DNA from: a virus
Length of the DNA stretch: 25,503 nucleotides
Virus record (IMG/VR): IMGVR_UViG_3300028364_000132
Coordinates: 1-25,503 of that record
Strand: one strand, 5' to 3'
Positions 6,222-13,273 of the stretch are shown here, in pieces. The notes below the pieces were generated by a model. That model did no database searches, had not been told where the DNA came from, and was given only the letters and a program-made list of their open reading frames with translations. How positions within the stretch are numbered: position 1 is the first letter of the stretch; each line of letters begins with the position of its first letter. A program made the position numbers and the translations under genes.

Positions 6222-6254
6222 TGTGTTGTTCCTTTTGTTTCCGTTCCTGCAATC

Positions 6255-6283
6255 AACCTACGCCGTGCGAATGGCCGCGTCAA
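6255..6283 (-). promoter_or_regulatory. Leftward promoter of the small-gene cluster
   Basis: On the minus strand TTGACG (from 6283 to 6278) and TAGGTT (from 6260 to 6255) are 17 bases apart. The -35 element overlaps a GTATTGAC sequence that resembles the repeats at 6301-6321, so the same protein could block this promoter. Confidence 0.5.
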
Positions 6284-6300
6284 TACACAATATCGCCTTG

Positions 6301-6321
6301 CGTATTGATTGACGTATTGAT
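6301..6321 (+). promoter_or_regulatory. Direct-repeat operator candidate, CGTATTGAT x2
   Basis: CGTATTGAT occurs at 6301-6309 and again at 6313-6321, a 12-base period that places both on the same DNA face region. A related GTATTGAC lies on the other strand at 6280-6287. Ribbon-helix-helix repressors bind such tandem short repeats, and a ribbon-helix-helix gene starts 11 bases downstream. Confidence 0.5.
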
Positions 6322-6331
6322 AAGGTAGGGC

Positions 6332-6487
6332 ATGACAAAAACATACTGGCTCCAAATCAGAGTGACGGAAGAAGAACACCGCCACTACCACGCCCTAGCT
6401 AAACAGCAGGGCGTGACAATCACACAAGTAGTGCGCAAGGCGATGCAACGCTGGGCCGCGCGAATAGCAAAGAAAGATAAGGTATGA
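6332..6487 (+). CDS. Ribbon-helix-helix (Arc/MetJ-like) regulator, 51 residues
   Basis: A short protein that is easy to miss. Residues 5-12 (YWLQIRVT) form the DNA-contacting strand, 13-26 the first helix (EEEHRHYHALAKQQ), then a G-V-T-I turn, and 29-42 the second helix (ITQVVRKAMQRWA). This is the complete ribbon-helix-helix layout, which works as a dimer on short tandem repeats. The ATG follows an AAGG/TAGGG tract, and the stop overlaps the next start in ATGA. The repeats at 6301-6321 lie directly upstream and the leftward promoter faces away, so it probably represses itself and the small-gene cluster. Confidence 0.75.
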   Translation: MTKTYWLQIRVTEEEHRHYHALAKQQGVTITQVVRKAMQRWAARIAKKDKV

Positions 6488-6681
6488 CCCCCAAACAACG
6501 CACCACGCTCGCGCGCATGTCAGACGGTGACTGGCACACATGCCGCGACACGACAGGCGGCGTGCTATCTAAGCTGTATCGCGCCGGGTATATCCGTTGC
6601 GCATGTGAGCGCCCGCAAATGATCGAACGGCTCTGGACAATAACTCCTGACGGGCTTGCGGCGCTGGAGGCTACGGAATGA
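6484..6681 (+). CDS. Small winged-helix-like protein
   Basis: A 65-residue protein with three predicted helices and a wing: a start helix (PKQRTTLARMSDG), a 'W-H-T-C-R-D' turn, 'GVLSKLYRAGYI' as the probable recognition helix, then 'RLWTITPDGLAAL'. The 'W.IT..G..AL' ending is common in small phage winged-helix proteins. It overlaps both neighbours by four bases and shares their transcript with the ribbon-helix-helix gene. DNA binding is likely but the target is unknown. Confidence 0.6.
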   Translation: MTPKQRTTLARMSDGDWHTCRDTTGGVLSKLYRAGYIRCACERPQMIERLWTITPDGLAALEATE

Positions 6682-6917
6682 AGCCGCTAACAAGCTACGA
6701 CATGCTGGACGGGCCAGAATGGATTCAAGATGAATGTGCCGAAGGCTACCGAGACGGTCGCAGGCCGGATAGCCCGTACCCAACATCAAACCTTTCACCC
6801 GCATACATACACGGGTTTAACAATGCGAGACGTGATGCCGGAACAATGCCACCAGTTGGTATGCACGAAATCGCTTCAACTTGGAATATGATCGTTTGTA
6901 GTGAGATTATAGAATGA
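6678..6917 (+). CDS. Small unknown protein
   Basis: A 79-residue protein, polar and rich in aromatic residues, with 'EGYRDGRRPD' and 'AYIHGFNNARRD', a pattern seen in small uncharacterised phage proteins. Both ends are in ATGA overlaps with neighbouring genes. No function can be assigned. Confidence 0.6.
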   Translation: MKPLTSYDMLDGPEWIQDECAEGYRDGRRPDSPYPTSNLSPAYIHGFNNARRDAGTMPPVGMHEIASTWNMIVCSEIIE

Positions 6918-7177
6918 ACCGCGCAGAAATCCTAGCGGCAGCATCGCAAGCCGTCACCGTAGACCGTGATGCAACGCACGGCAATCCAGAGGACACGTTT
7001 GCATCCATTGCAAACCTTTGGTCCTCATATCTCGGCGAGGAGATCGGGTGCGCAGATGTTTCGGCAATGATGATCCTACTGAAGCTGGCGCGCATGAAAG
7101 GCAACCCGTCTTATGCAGACAACTGGGTAGACATTGCAGGCTATGCGGCTTGCGGTGGCGAAATAGCGGGGGATTAA
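6914..7177 (+). CDS. DUF6378-family phage protein
   Basis: An 87-residue protein recognised by the N-terminal 'DRDATHGNPEDTFASIANLW', the middle 'DVSAMMILLKLARMKGNP' and the closing 'DNWVDIAGYAACGGEIAG'. These match the widespread phage family DUF6378, whose function is not established; the mostly helical fold with conserved D, H, N and E residues is compatible with nucleotide or metal binding. Last gene of the rightward cluster; its stop overlaps that of the convergent gene at 7174. Confidence 0.82.
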   Translation: MNRAEILAAASQAVTVDRDATHGNPEDTFASIANLWSSYLGEEIGCADVSAMMILLKLARMKGNPSYADNWVDIAGYAACGGEIAGD

Positions 7178-7413
7178 CCCCGCCAAAGCCTTATGACCTC
7201 GGCCTCAATATATGGGCGGATATTGGCAGGCACCCGCGCAAGCGCTGCCCGCCTTTTTTCTTTGCCGTGAATTGCCAGCACCTCCTTGGCACCTTGATAA
7301 ATTGCCAGCCGCGCCCAGCTTCTTATTGCTTCGGGCGCGTCTTTCATATCTATCTCGCCGGACAGCACGCGCCGAAGCCACACAGACGGGCGCACGGCTT
7401 CACTCCATGGCAT
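7174..7413 (-). CDS. Small unknown protein, last gene of the recombination operon
   Basis: A 79-residue protein, largely helical, with 'VSW/RPSVWLRRVLSGE' type start and 'RRAALARVPANIRPYIEAEVIRLW' at the end. The ATG at 7413 follows GGGGAG by eight bases and overlaps the VRR-NUC gene by 14 bases; an upstream in-frame start at 7470 lies deeper in that gene. Similar small proteins often travel with phage recombination nucleases, but the role is unknown. Confidence 0.62.
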   Translation of the reverse strand: MPWSEAVRPSVWLRRVLSGEIDMKDAPEAIRSWARLAIYQGAKEVLAIHGKEKRRAALARVPANIRPYIEAEVIRLWRG

Positions 7414-7816
7414 AGAGCCACTCCCCAAACGCTTCCCATGCAGCATCGCATCCCAGCGCCACGCAGGCAAACGCGCCGCTATCTGCGGCTGCGGTTAGGT
7501 ATGGCAATTGACCGGGCTGGAATTTGCATTTCGTGTGGTCGCGGCGCTTCATCTCACAAACAAACGTGACCCGCGCCGGAATGATGATATCAGACGCCCC
7601 CGGCGTCATGCCCTCAGCCTTATCCATCGCCATTTGCCCACGGCTCCGCTTGCCTTCGTTTTTTACGTGGATGGCAAGCGCGCCCCATGTTTCGGGGTAT
7701 TCCCGCCGGATGCGGTTGAAGAACGTCACTTGCTCAATGCTTTCCGGCGCGCACTTGCCGCGAAACCCGGGGTTGCCAAACAGGAGGACGTTGTGGGGGA
7801 TGTCAGATAGCTTCAT
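7400..7816 (-). CDS. VRR-NUC family nuclease
   Basis: A 138-residue single-domain nuclease of the PD-(D/E)XK superfamily. Visible are E28-Q29 in the first helix, D76 in 'GASDIIIP' and E88-x-K90 in 'VCEMKRRD', with 'HVKNEGKR' and 'QPGQLPYL' as family signs. VRR-NUC enzymes cut structured DNA such as junctions and flaps (known for the family). I chose the ATG at 7816, which overlaps the helicase end; an upstream ATG at 7843 adds nine residues inside the helicase. In this operon it would resolve branched recombination or replication intermediates. Confidence 0.85.
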   Translation of the reverse strand: MKLSDIPHNVLLFGNPGFRGKCAPESIEQVTFFNRIRREYPETWGALAIHVKNEGKRSRGQMAMDKAEGMTPGASDIIIPARVTFVCEMKRRDHTKCKFQPGQLPYLTAAADSGAFACVALGCDAAWEAFGEWLYAME

Positions 7817-9611
7817 CTTGGTCCGCCTCTTTGTTATATGCAAACACGTTGTAGAATTTAGTTTCCGCGTCTTTTTTATAGGTCACGGTTTTGGGCGTGC
7901 CATCCTCTATTGCCCGCTGGAATGTTGCCCAGTCGGCTTGCTGGCGCGGGTATTGTGAGTTCGGATTGAACCACACCGAAAAAGACCGCCATGGCGTTAC
8001 AAAATCAGCGCGCACGGTAGGGTTTCCACGTTGCGAAACCCCATCCCGCACGTCTAGAGAAATCACTTCATCCGTTTGCTTTTCTGTGGGCGTGCGCTTG
8101 ATCCGTGCGAATTCCTCACGCAGCCTTGTGTTCGGGTCAACTATCTCTCCCTTGCACTCAATGCAGTATCGCGCCGCAATATCGTTAGGCGCATCACACT
8201 GCGGGCACTCCTTGAACGTCCAGCGATAGCCGCACCGATCATACTGGCCCTTACGTCCGACCTGCACCATGCCACAGCAACGCCTGCCATGGTGGGCGGA
8301 TAGCGGGCCGAAGTCCGTCTGCACTTGCTGGCCGTCCAGATCGAGGCAATATCCCGCCTCGTCACGCTCATAATCCAGATGTTTGACGTTGGCTGAAAAC
8401 GTGTTTTCATATGCGCACTCAGGGCACACAGCGGCCATGCCTGTGCCTTCGGTGCCAAGTCCGGCTTTCACCACTGGCGAAAACAAATCCCCATCGGGGA
8501 AGTGGGTTTTTATATTGTCAGCGAAATCCAGCCATAATGACCTTAGTTTTTGACTATCCAGACGCCAAGCACGTCCTAAAATTTGCTGTATTAGCGCAAC
8601 GCTTTCTGACCTTCTAAGGGTGGCGATTAGCGATGTATGCTCTACGTCAAAGCCTGTGGTTAGCGCTCCAACTGAAACTAAAAACTTGAATTTCTGTGCG
8701 CGGTATGATGCAATGACCGCCTTTCGGCCTGTTAACGCGCCGCCCATTGCAGATGATTCATTCCCCGTAACAAACCCCGAGTTACTCGGAGGCAGGCTTT
8801 CCATTATCTCCATGGCGTGCTGAATAGTGGCCGCAAAGATCATGCACCCGCCATACATGTTCCGCGCCACGTCGACCACAGACGAAACAATGTTTGATGT
8901 CAGACGGCTTTGCCCCTCAAATGTTTGGTACAGGCTTTCATCTGTGAACCTCCCGCCCTTGGATACAAGCGCAGAAGTGTCATAGCTCTGATCTGCCGCG
9001 CCAATGTCCATGGGCGTGATGTAACCCTGACTAAGCATTTCTTGCCCAGAAACCTGTATGACGCACTTTGTAAAATACGGGTTACGGCAAACGCCAGCAT
9101 CATTCACCTTTCCGTTGGGCTGGATTTTAAATATGTATCCATCGCCAAGCCGGTAGGGAGTGCCAGACAGGCCCACCACGCGCAAGTTGGGGTTGCCCTC
9201 CCGCATTGCATCTATAATGCCCCGTATGGTCGGGGTTGTGCCGTGGCACTCATCAATTATGACTGCTCCATATCCATCTTGGAATCGGCTAATGCGGTTT
9301 TTTACAGTGCCGGGAGTGCCGAAAACAACTTTGTGCCTCAAATCCTTTCGGCCCGCACTGGCGCTAAACATTGAAAATGGCTGGCCAGTCATGGCAAACT
9401 TTTCCGAGTTCTGCAAAACCAATTCAGCGCTTGGCGCGAGGCAAAGTATTTTCTTTCCACCGCTCATTTTGTGAATCGTCTCGGCAAGCATTGCAATGAT
9501 AAACGATTTACCCGCAGCAGGTGCAGCGTCAATCAAGCACGGGTCAATGCTATTTTTTATTTCAGTTATAACTGCATCGTGGGCTGACTGTTGATATGGG
9601 CGCGGTATCAT
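7803..9611 (-). CDS. Superfamily 2 DNA helicase with C-terminal zinc ribbons
   Basis: A 602-residue DEAD/DEAH-type helicase. Motifs in order: the Q-like 'RPYQQ' (residues 4-8), Walker A 'APAAGKS' (30-36), 'DECH' (120-123), 'SGTPYR' (149-154), motif V around 'TTGFD' (318-322) and motif VI 'QQILGRAWR' (342-350). The C-terminal part has cysteine pairs CPEC (396-399), CC (445-446), CPQC (469-472) and CIEC (483-486), which should bind zinc. The start at 9611 is in an ATGA overlap with the RNase H stop; an ATG at 9650 is longer but inside that gene. It resembles phage helicases acting in recombination or fork restart. The last 115 residues are of unclear fold. Confidence 0.9.
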   Translation of the reverse strand: MIPRPYQQSAHDAVITEIKNSIDPCLIDAAPAAGKSFIIAMLAETIHKMSGGKKILCLAPSAELVLQNSEKFAMTGQPFSMFSASAGRKDLRHKVVFGTPGTVKNRISRFQDGYGAVIIDECHGTTPTIRGIIDAMREGNPNLRVVGLSGTPYRLGDGYIFKIQPNGKVNDAGVCRNPYFTKCVIQVSGQEMLSQGYITPMDIGAADQSYDTSALVSKGGRFTDESLYQTFEGQSRLTSNIVSSVVDVARNMYGGCMIFAATIQHAMEIMESLPPSNSGFVTGNESSAMGGALTGRKAVIASYRAQKFKFLVSVGALTTGFDVEHTSLIATLRRSESVALIQQILGRAWRLDSQKLRSLWLDFADNIKTHFPDGDLFSPVVKAGLGTEGTGMAAVCPECAYENTFSANVKHLDYERDEAGYCLDLDGQQVQTDFGPLSAHHGRRCCGMVQVGRKGQYDRCGYRWTFKECPQCDAPNDIAARYCIECKGEIVDPNTRLREEFARIKRTPTEKQTDEVISLDVRDGVSQRGNPTVRADFVTPWRSFSVWFNPNSQYPRQQADWATFQRAIEDGTPKTVTYKKDAETKFYNVFAYNKEADQDEAI

Positions 9612-10039
9612 GGCGCGCGCCTCGCTTTGTTTGCGTGGGTATCGCACCACCTGTTGACATAGCTTCGCGCGTCTTTTGTCTGTGTGTGGCCCTTGACGTG
9701 CTTGGCGCGTATCGGGACACCTAGAAGGCCAGCCGCTTCAATCTTGCAATTCCAGTCGGACACCCGCTTAGGCTTTTTTGTAAGCCCTGCAATTAAATGA
9801 ACGACCGCCATGCAGTCAGTTTGCAAAAGTATCGCGTCGGCCCCGTATTTTCGCGCTATCCACATTCCGTTAAGGGCCGCTTTTATTTCGGCATCTGTGC
9901 TAGTGTTTACGCCGCTAGAAAAAGAGCCGTATTTTTTAATAGGATAGGATAGGCCGTCGATGTTTATCCATGCGGCCCACCCCGCTTTGTTGTCTTGGTC
10001 CGAATAGCTGGCATCGGTTATGACTGTTGCCCAAATCAT
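9608..10039 (-). CDS. Ribonuclease H
   Basis: A 143-residue RNase H that removes RNA from RNA-DNA hybrids, such as primers. Catalytic residues are all visible: D9 in 'ITDAS', E51 in 'DAEIKAAL', D75 in 'LQTDC' and D133 in 'CDTHANKA', with H118 in 'VKGH'. The length is normal for a single-domain enzyme. The ATG at 10039 overlaps the YqaJ stop in ATGA; the ATG at 10051 lies inside that gene. Its place between the exonuclease and helicase fits primer or R-loop removal during replication. Confidence 0.92.
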   Translation of the reverse strand: MIWATVITDASYSDQDNKAGWAAWINIDGLSYPIKKYGSFSSGVNTSTDAEIKAALNGMWIARKYGADAILLQTDCMAVVHLIAGLTKKPKRVSDWNCKIEAAGLLGVPIRAKHVKGHTQTKDARSYVNRWCDTHANKARRAP

Positions 10040-10908
10040 GTGAACTTCCACCCATTGCTATCCTTGCCCCGATACGGCTCCAAATCAAAATCAGGCGCGG
10101 CAACGGCAAGAGCTTTTGCATAGGCCACAGACCCGGCCCGCTTGACCAGCGTTAGTTTGCGCCCCGCGATTGTCGCGCTTTTGCCGCCACCGATACGCAC
10201 CATTTCGGCCAGAACCTCGGCGCGCCTTTCCTTGGCGGCATCCATCGCGTCCGACAGTTCGTCGTATTCACGTACCAGACGCACGGCTTCCGGCGTGTCA
10301 ATCTCCGTGCGCTTTGGCCCTTCGTGTTCGGCAGGATCGGCAGCGCGGGCGGTTTCCCATGCGGCGCGCAGGATAGGCATGTTTTCCGCAATCCACTCTG
10401 CGTCTGCCGTGACTAATTCTAGATTTGTCCCGTGTGGCGACCACTGGAAAAAGTGGCACCACTCTCGCCCAGTGCAAAATAGCTGCACCTGAATTTGCGC
10501 ATAATATTGCGGCTGGTCTTTGATGCTTTTGAACTCAGGCGGTCTTTTCTTGCGCTGGCCGAACGGGCATTTTATTTCTAAAAGCCCATCGTGTTCGATC
10601 AGCCCGTCCGGTGAAGCGCCAAGCCAATCACCATGAGGCGCAAACGCCAGCGGCGTGACCGTGTTACCCGTCTCCATCTGATACTCGACCAGCGCGCCTT
10701 CCTCGTGGAATGTGCCATACTCAGTCGCCACGTTGGAAAAATAATCGTTCCCAATGCCATGTATATCACGCACCAATTGCCTAAACGCTTCCTCCGGTTT
10801 CATAAACGGCGAAACTCCAAGAAACGCCCCTGCTCGACTTGCGGTTATTCTACCACGCCTCGCCTCAAACCACGATTCCGACCTTTGCTCAAGAATTGAA
10901 GTATTCAA
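10036..10908 (-). CDS. YqaJ-family recombination exonuclease
   Basis: A 290-residue protein. The YqaJ/lambda-exonuclease-like nuclease covers residues 1-190: 'RSESWFEARRGRITAS' near the start, 'YGTFHEEG' (64-71), 'GASPDG' with D101, and 'LLEIKCPFG' with E111 and K113. Such enzymes resect DNA ends to make 3' single strands for annealing. Residues 200-250 form a charged helix, and the last 45 a small extra domain. The start is a TTG at 10908, because motifs begin immediately after it and the next ATG is at residue 36. GGAG seven bases upstream supports it. That ribosome site lies inside the end of the endonuclease gene, which overlaps by 20 bases. Confidence 0.88.
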   Translation of the reverse strand: MNTSILEQRSESWFEARRGRITASRAGAFLGVSPFMKPEEAFRQLVRDIHGIGNDYFSNVATEYGTFHEEGALVEYQMETGNTVTPLAFAPHGDWLGASPDGLIEHDGLLEIKCPFGQRKKRPPEFKSIKDQPQYYAQIQVQLFCTGREWCHFFQWSPHGTNLELVTADAEWIAENMPILRAAWETARAADPAEHEGPKRTEIDTPEAVRLVREYDELSDAMDAAKERRAEVLAEMVRIGGGKSATIAGRKLTLVKRAGSVAYAKALAVAAPDFDLEPYRGKDSNGWKFT

Positions 10909-11662
10909 TTTTTATCTCCATCATTTGTGTTTTTGAAAAAACTCTAAATTCTGTGCTTCCGTCAAAGTTGCCTACGTTTACCGGAGACCCAATTGACAAT
11001 ATTTTTTGCTCTACTTTTCTTGCGTTTTTATCGTTTCTAAAGTATGAAAACTCGCAGGATATTGGAGATTTATTATTGACGTATCCAATGCGCCAATCAC
11101 CAAGCCTCTTTGACGTTATTCCCACCTTGCAAACAAAATTTTCAAGAAACTCTTGCCCCCAAATATACACAACGTCTGCATCTGTTAGGGGCCTGTTCAT
11201 GTGGGCGCATACGCATTCTAGAATCCCAAGCCTTGCCGCAGCTTCATACGCTCCAGAAGATGATTCACAAAAAAGTGATCTGGTTTTGTATTTTAACGCC
11301 TCATTCTTGCATGTGTCTTTTGACCATATGCCTCTGGTTTTAGGCGGAGGCATCTTTAGGGTAATACGGTTCAAAATACCTTTTTTTGAGGCAGCCATAT
11401 ACTCAGACGGAAAATTATTTTTAAATTCACTTCGTGTATTAGATGACATTGCAGCGCGGGCAATTTCACAAAAGTGAAGGTGGTGACGCTTTTTAGGGCC
11501 ACCATGCTTAAAGACTGTAAAAGCAGAATTTTCAGCACAGCAATCAACGCACGCAAAAGCTGATGTATACCTATTGCAAACATGCCCGCGCGGACACGGC
11601 TTGCCCGTAAAATAATGCTTCAAGCCTAAATCTAAAGCTGATTTTCTGGTGATAATTTTCAT
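10889..11662 (-). CDS. GIY-YIG-type endonuclease with zinc finger and tandem repeats (homing-type)
   Basis: A 257-residue protein. Residues 5-45 hold a zinc-binding motif (C23-P-R-G-H27 ... C38-V-D-C41) typical of phage HNH/GIY-YIG proteins. Residues 65-104 and 118-155 are two related helical repeats ('TRSEF...YMAASKKGIL' and 'TRSLF...YEAAARLGIL'), probable DNA-binding modules. Residues 163-257 resemble the T5orf172/Mug113 branch of GIY-YIG nucleases, with 'VYIWG', 'KVGITSKRL' and a candidate catalytic E218 in 'ARKVEQKIL'. The gene is markedly AT-rich (about 36% GC in 10921-11100 by hand count) against its neighbours, has a strong GGAGG site, and splits the recombination operon. These are the signs of a free-standing homing endonuclease that arrived recently. 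Confidence 0.82.
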   Translation of the reverse strand: MKIITRKSALDLGLKHYFTGKPCPRGHVCNRYTSAFACVDCCAENSAFTVFKHGGPKKRHHLHFCEIARAAMSSNTRSEFKNNFPSEYMAASKKGILNRITLKMPPPKTRGIWSKDTCKNEALKYKTRSLFCESSSGAYEAAARLGILECVCAHMNRPLTDADVVYIWGQEFLENFVCKVGITSKRLGDWRIGYVNNKSPISCEFSYFRNDKNARKVEQKILSIGSPVNVGNFDGSTEFRVFSKTQMMEIKIEYFNS

Positions 11663-11692
11663 TATAAAACCTCCGTCAAAGGGCGTCTATTT

Positions 11693-11746
11693 AAGCGAGG
11701 CAGGCAGTGACGAACTGCTTTTCAACTGGCCAGTCTAGCCTCGCTT
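11693..11746 (-). other. Structured RNA/DNA leader before the endonuclease gene
   Basis: AAGCGAGGC (11693-11701) pairs perfectly with GCCTCGCTT (11738-11746). Inside lie a second hairpin GCAGT/ACTGC (11704-11708 with 11714-11718, five-base loop) and a 10-base palindrome ACTGGCCAGT (11725-11734). No T tract follows on either strand, so it is not a simple terminator. It fills nearly all of the only sizeable gap in this operon, 30 bases before the endonuclease ribosome site. Confidence 0.6.
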
Positions 11747-11753
11747 GATTATC

Positions 11754-12353
11754 CTAGAACGGAATGTCTGAATCGTCAAGCTTTCCGCCGTGGCCACTTC
11801 CACCCTCATTCTGCGGCTTTGCTTTAGCAGTAGCCTCGCCAACATGCAGCGGCTTATCAGATGGTGACACGGCCGAGACCCAGTTCCCTTCCATCATTTC
11901 GCCCGCGTTGCCCTTCATGCTCCACACCATGCATTTGATCACCATCGGTTTGTCGCGCAGGTGCATCGCCAGCATGTCGCTGGTCGGCGTGTCACCACTC
12001 TTCGTCAGCCTCCCGCCAGCATTGGCATCAATAGCGGCTAGCATCTTCCGATTCTTGTCGCGCTTCAAGTTTGCCGCAGCTTCGTCCTTGGCGTTTGGGT
12101 CAAAGTCCGTAACCCAAATTTTATGGAACACCTTGCGGTTTTTGAATTGTTCTGGGGCCATAATAGACCATCGGGCGCTGATGTATTCGCGCGGGTCGCT
12201 TTCATTCCCGTTCGTGGTCCATTTAATTTCATCAATCACCGCCAGCACGTCCGAGTTATTCGGGATTGGCTCCATGTTGCCGCCGGGAACCTCATATTCC
12301 TTTGGCGTGTCTGCTGCGGTTTCGCCGTCGCTCAAGTCCCAAAAGCTACTCAT
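11754..12353 (-). CDS. Single-stranded DNA-binding protein, DUF669-like
   Basis: A 199-residue protein with an OB-like beta-rich core (about residues 35-160, including 'YISARWSIMAPEQFKNRKVFHKIWV') that resembles the DUF669 family found next to phage recombinases. The extreme C-terminus is acidic and ends D-D-S-D-I-P-F, the hallmark tail by which bacterial SSB recruits partners. It starts in an ATGA overlap with the Sak4-type gene and has AAGGAAA upstream. It would coat single strands made by YqaJ or the fork and load the recombinase. The family assignment is by pattern; the SSB-like tail is seen directly. Confidence 0.8.
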   Translation of the reverse strand: MSSFWDLSDGETAADTPKEYEVPGGNMEPIPNNSDVLAVIDEIKWTTNGNESDPREYISARWSIMAPEQFKNRKVFHKIWVTDFDPNAKDEAAANLKRDKNRKMLAAIDANAGGRLTKSGDTPTSDMLAMHLRDKPMVIKCMVWSMKGNAGEMMEGNWVSAVSPSDKPLHVGEATAKAKPQNEGGSGHGGKLDDSDIPF

Positions 12354-13141
12354 TGTGCTGTTTCCTTTTTCTTCGGTGCATTATGCCCATTTAGGGCGGG
12401 GATGAAGTCGGCCAGCGGGTTTTCGCCCATTTTTACGGCCATCGGTTCGGTGATGTTGTAGCGGTTTTTGGATACGTTGGCGGGCGATACGTTGCAGACC
12501 AACTCCCGCGCGCCCGTGCCGCGTGCCTTTTTGCGCTCATCGTCGCCACCGGAAACAAACATTTGCTGGCGCAAGAACGCCACCACGTCCACATCATCAA
12601 CGTAGGGCGGCAAGCTCTTGTCAGGCAAGCGCAGAGAATAGCGCATGTAATCATCCTGATCCGGCAGCTTCATGGTTTGCACATCTGCGTGCGCCACAAA
12701 TACAGCGTGCATCCCCTTGCGCTCATTTAGCAAGCCACAAGCCTTGCGCACCCGTCCGTGCATTGCAGCAACAGCCGATGTGCCTGCACCATACCCGCCC
12801 AAACATTGGTTGATAGACTTGGCCTTGGGATCACTGGCCAGAACGTCCGCAAGGAAAAGGCGTTCCAGCGCGGTCACGCTGTCAATCACAACTGTTTCGT
12901 AGTCGTGATCCTCTTGCAGTAAGGCCGTTATCTGCTCCCATAATACCGCGCCGGATGTGACCAGTGGCAAGGCTTTAGGTCGATTTTCCGCAGGGATTGC
13001 CTGCAATCCGTCCTCGGCGCGAATGAAAATTGGCTTGGGGAATGTCGCGGCAAGGCTGGTTTTGCCCATCCCGCTGTCTCCGCAAATCGTCACCATAACG
13101 GCGCGGTCTGCGGGTTTGCTTGCAGTCGCAAGGATACTCAT
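12350..13141 (-). CDS. Sak4-type RecA/Rad51-like ATPase (single-strand annealing/exchange)
   Basis: A 263-residue ATPase with Walker A 'GDSGMGKTS' (residues 21-29) and Walker B 'ETVVIDS' (82-88, D87). Length, the very N-terminal Walker A, and its neighbours fit the Sak4 family of phage recombinases, which keep only the RecA/Rad51 core and work with an SSB (established for the family). First gene of the leftward operon, with AAGGA nine bases before the ATG. It would pair the single strands made by the YqaJ exonuclease. Some related AAA_24 proteins have other roles, so the annealing function is inferred. Confidence 0.85.
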   Translation of the reverse strand: MSILATASKPADRAVMVTICGDSGMGKTSLAATFPKPIFIRAEDGLQAIPAENRPKALPLVTSGAVLWEQITALLQEDHDYETVVIDSVTALERLFLADVLASDPKAKSINQCLGGYGAGTSAVAAMHGRVRKACGLLNERKGMHAVFVAHADVQTMKLPDQDDYMRYSLRLPDKSLPPYVDDVDVVAFLRQQMFVSGGDDERKKARGTGARELVCNVSPANVSKNRYNITEPMAVKMGENPLADFIPALNGHNAPKKKETAQ

Positions 13142-13211
13142 ACTCTAGTCCTTTGGTTTGGCGCATTGGCCCGTGCGGCGGGTCGCACTCTCTAATCCCG
13201 CTTAAATGTTG

Positions 13212-13236
13212 TTGCATGACTAGCGGGGCTGTGCAA
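13212..13236. promoter_or_regulatory. Inverted repeat in the divergent control region
   Basis: TTGCA (13212-13216) and TGCAA (13232-13236) face each other across 15 bases in the 132-base gap between the leftward recombination operon and the rightward replication operon. It could be an operator for the HTH protein encoded at 13274. No convincing -35/-10 pair was found on either strand in this gap. Confidence 0.3.
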
Positions 13237-13273
13237 GAACAAATATGCAGTAACGCATAAAAGGATTGCACCA

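Noticed and set aside
10839-11477. 212-residue open frame on the plus strand.
   Set aside because: It overlaps the endonuclease gene, whose product has recognisable motifs and a strong ribosome site; the plus frame has neither.
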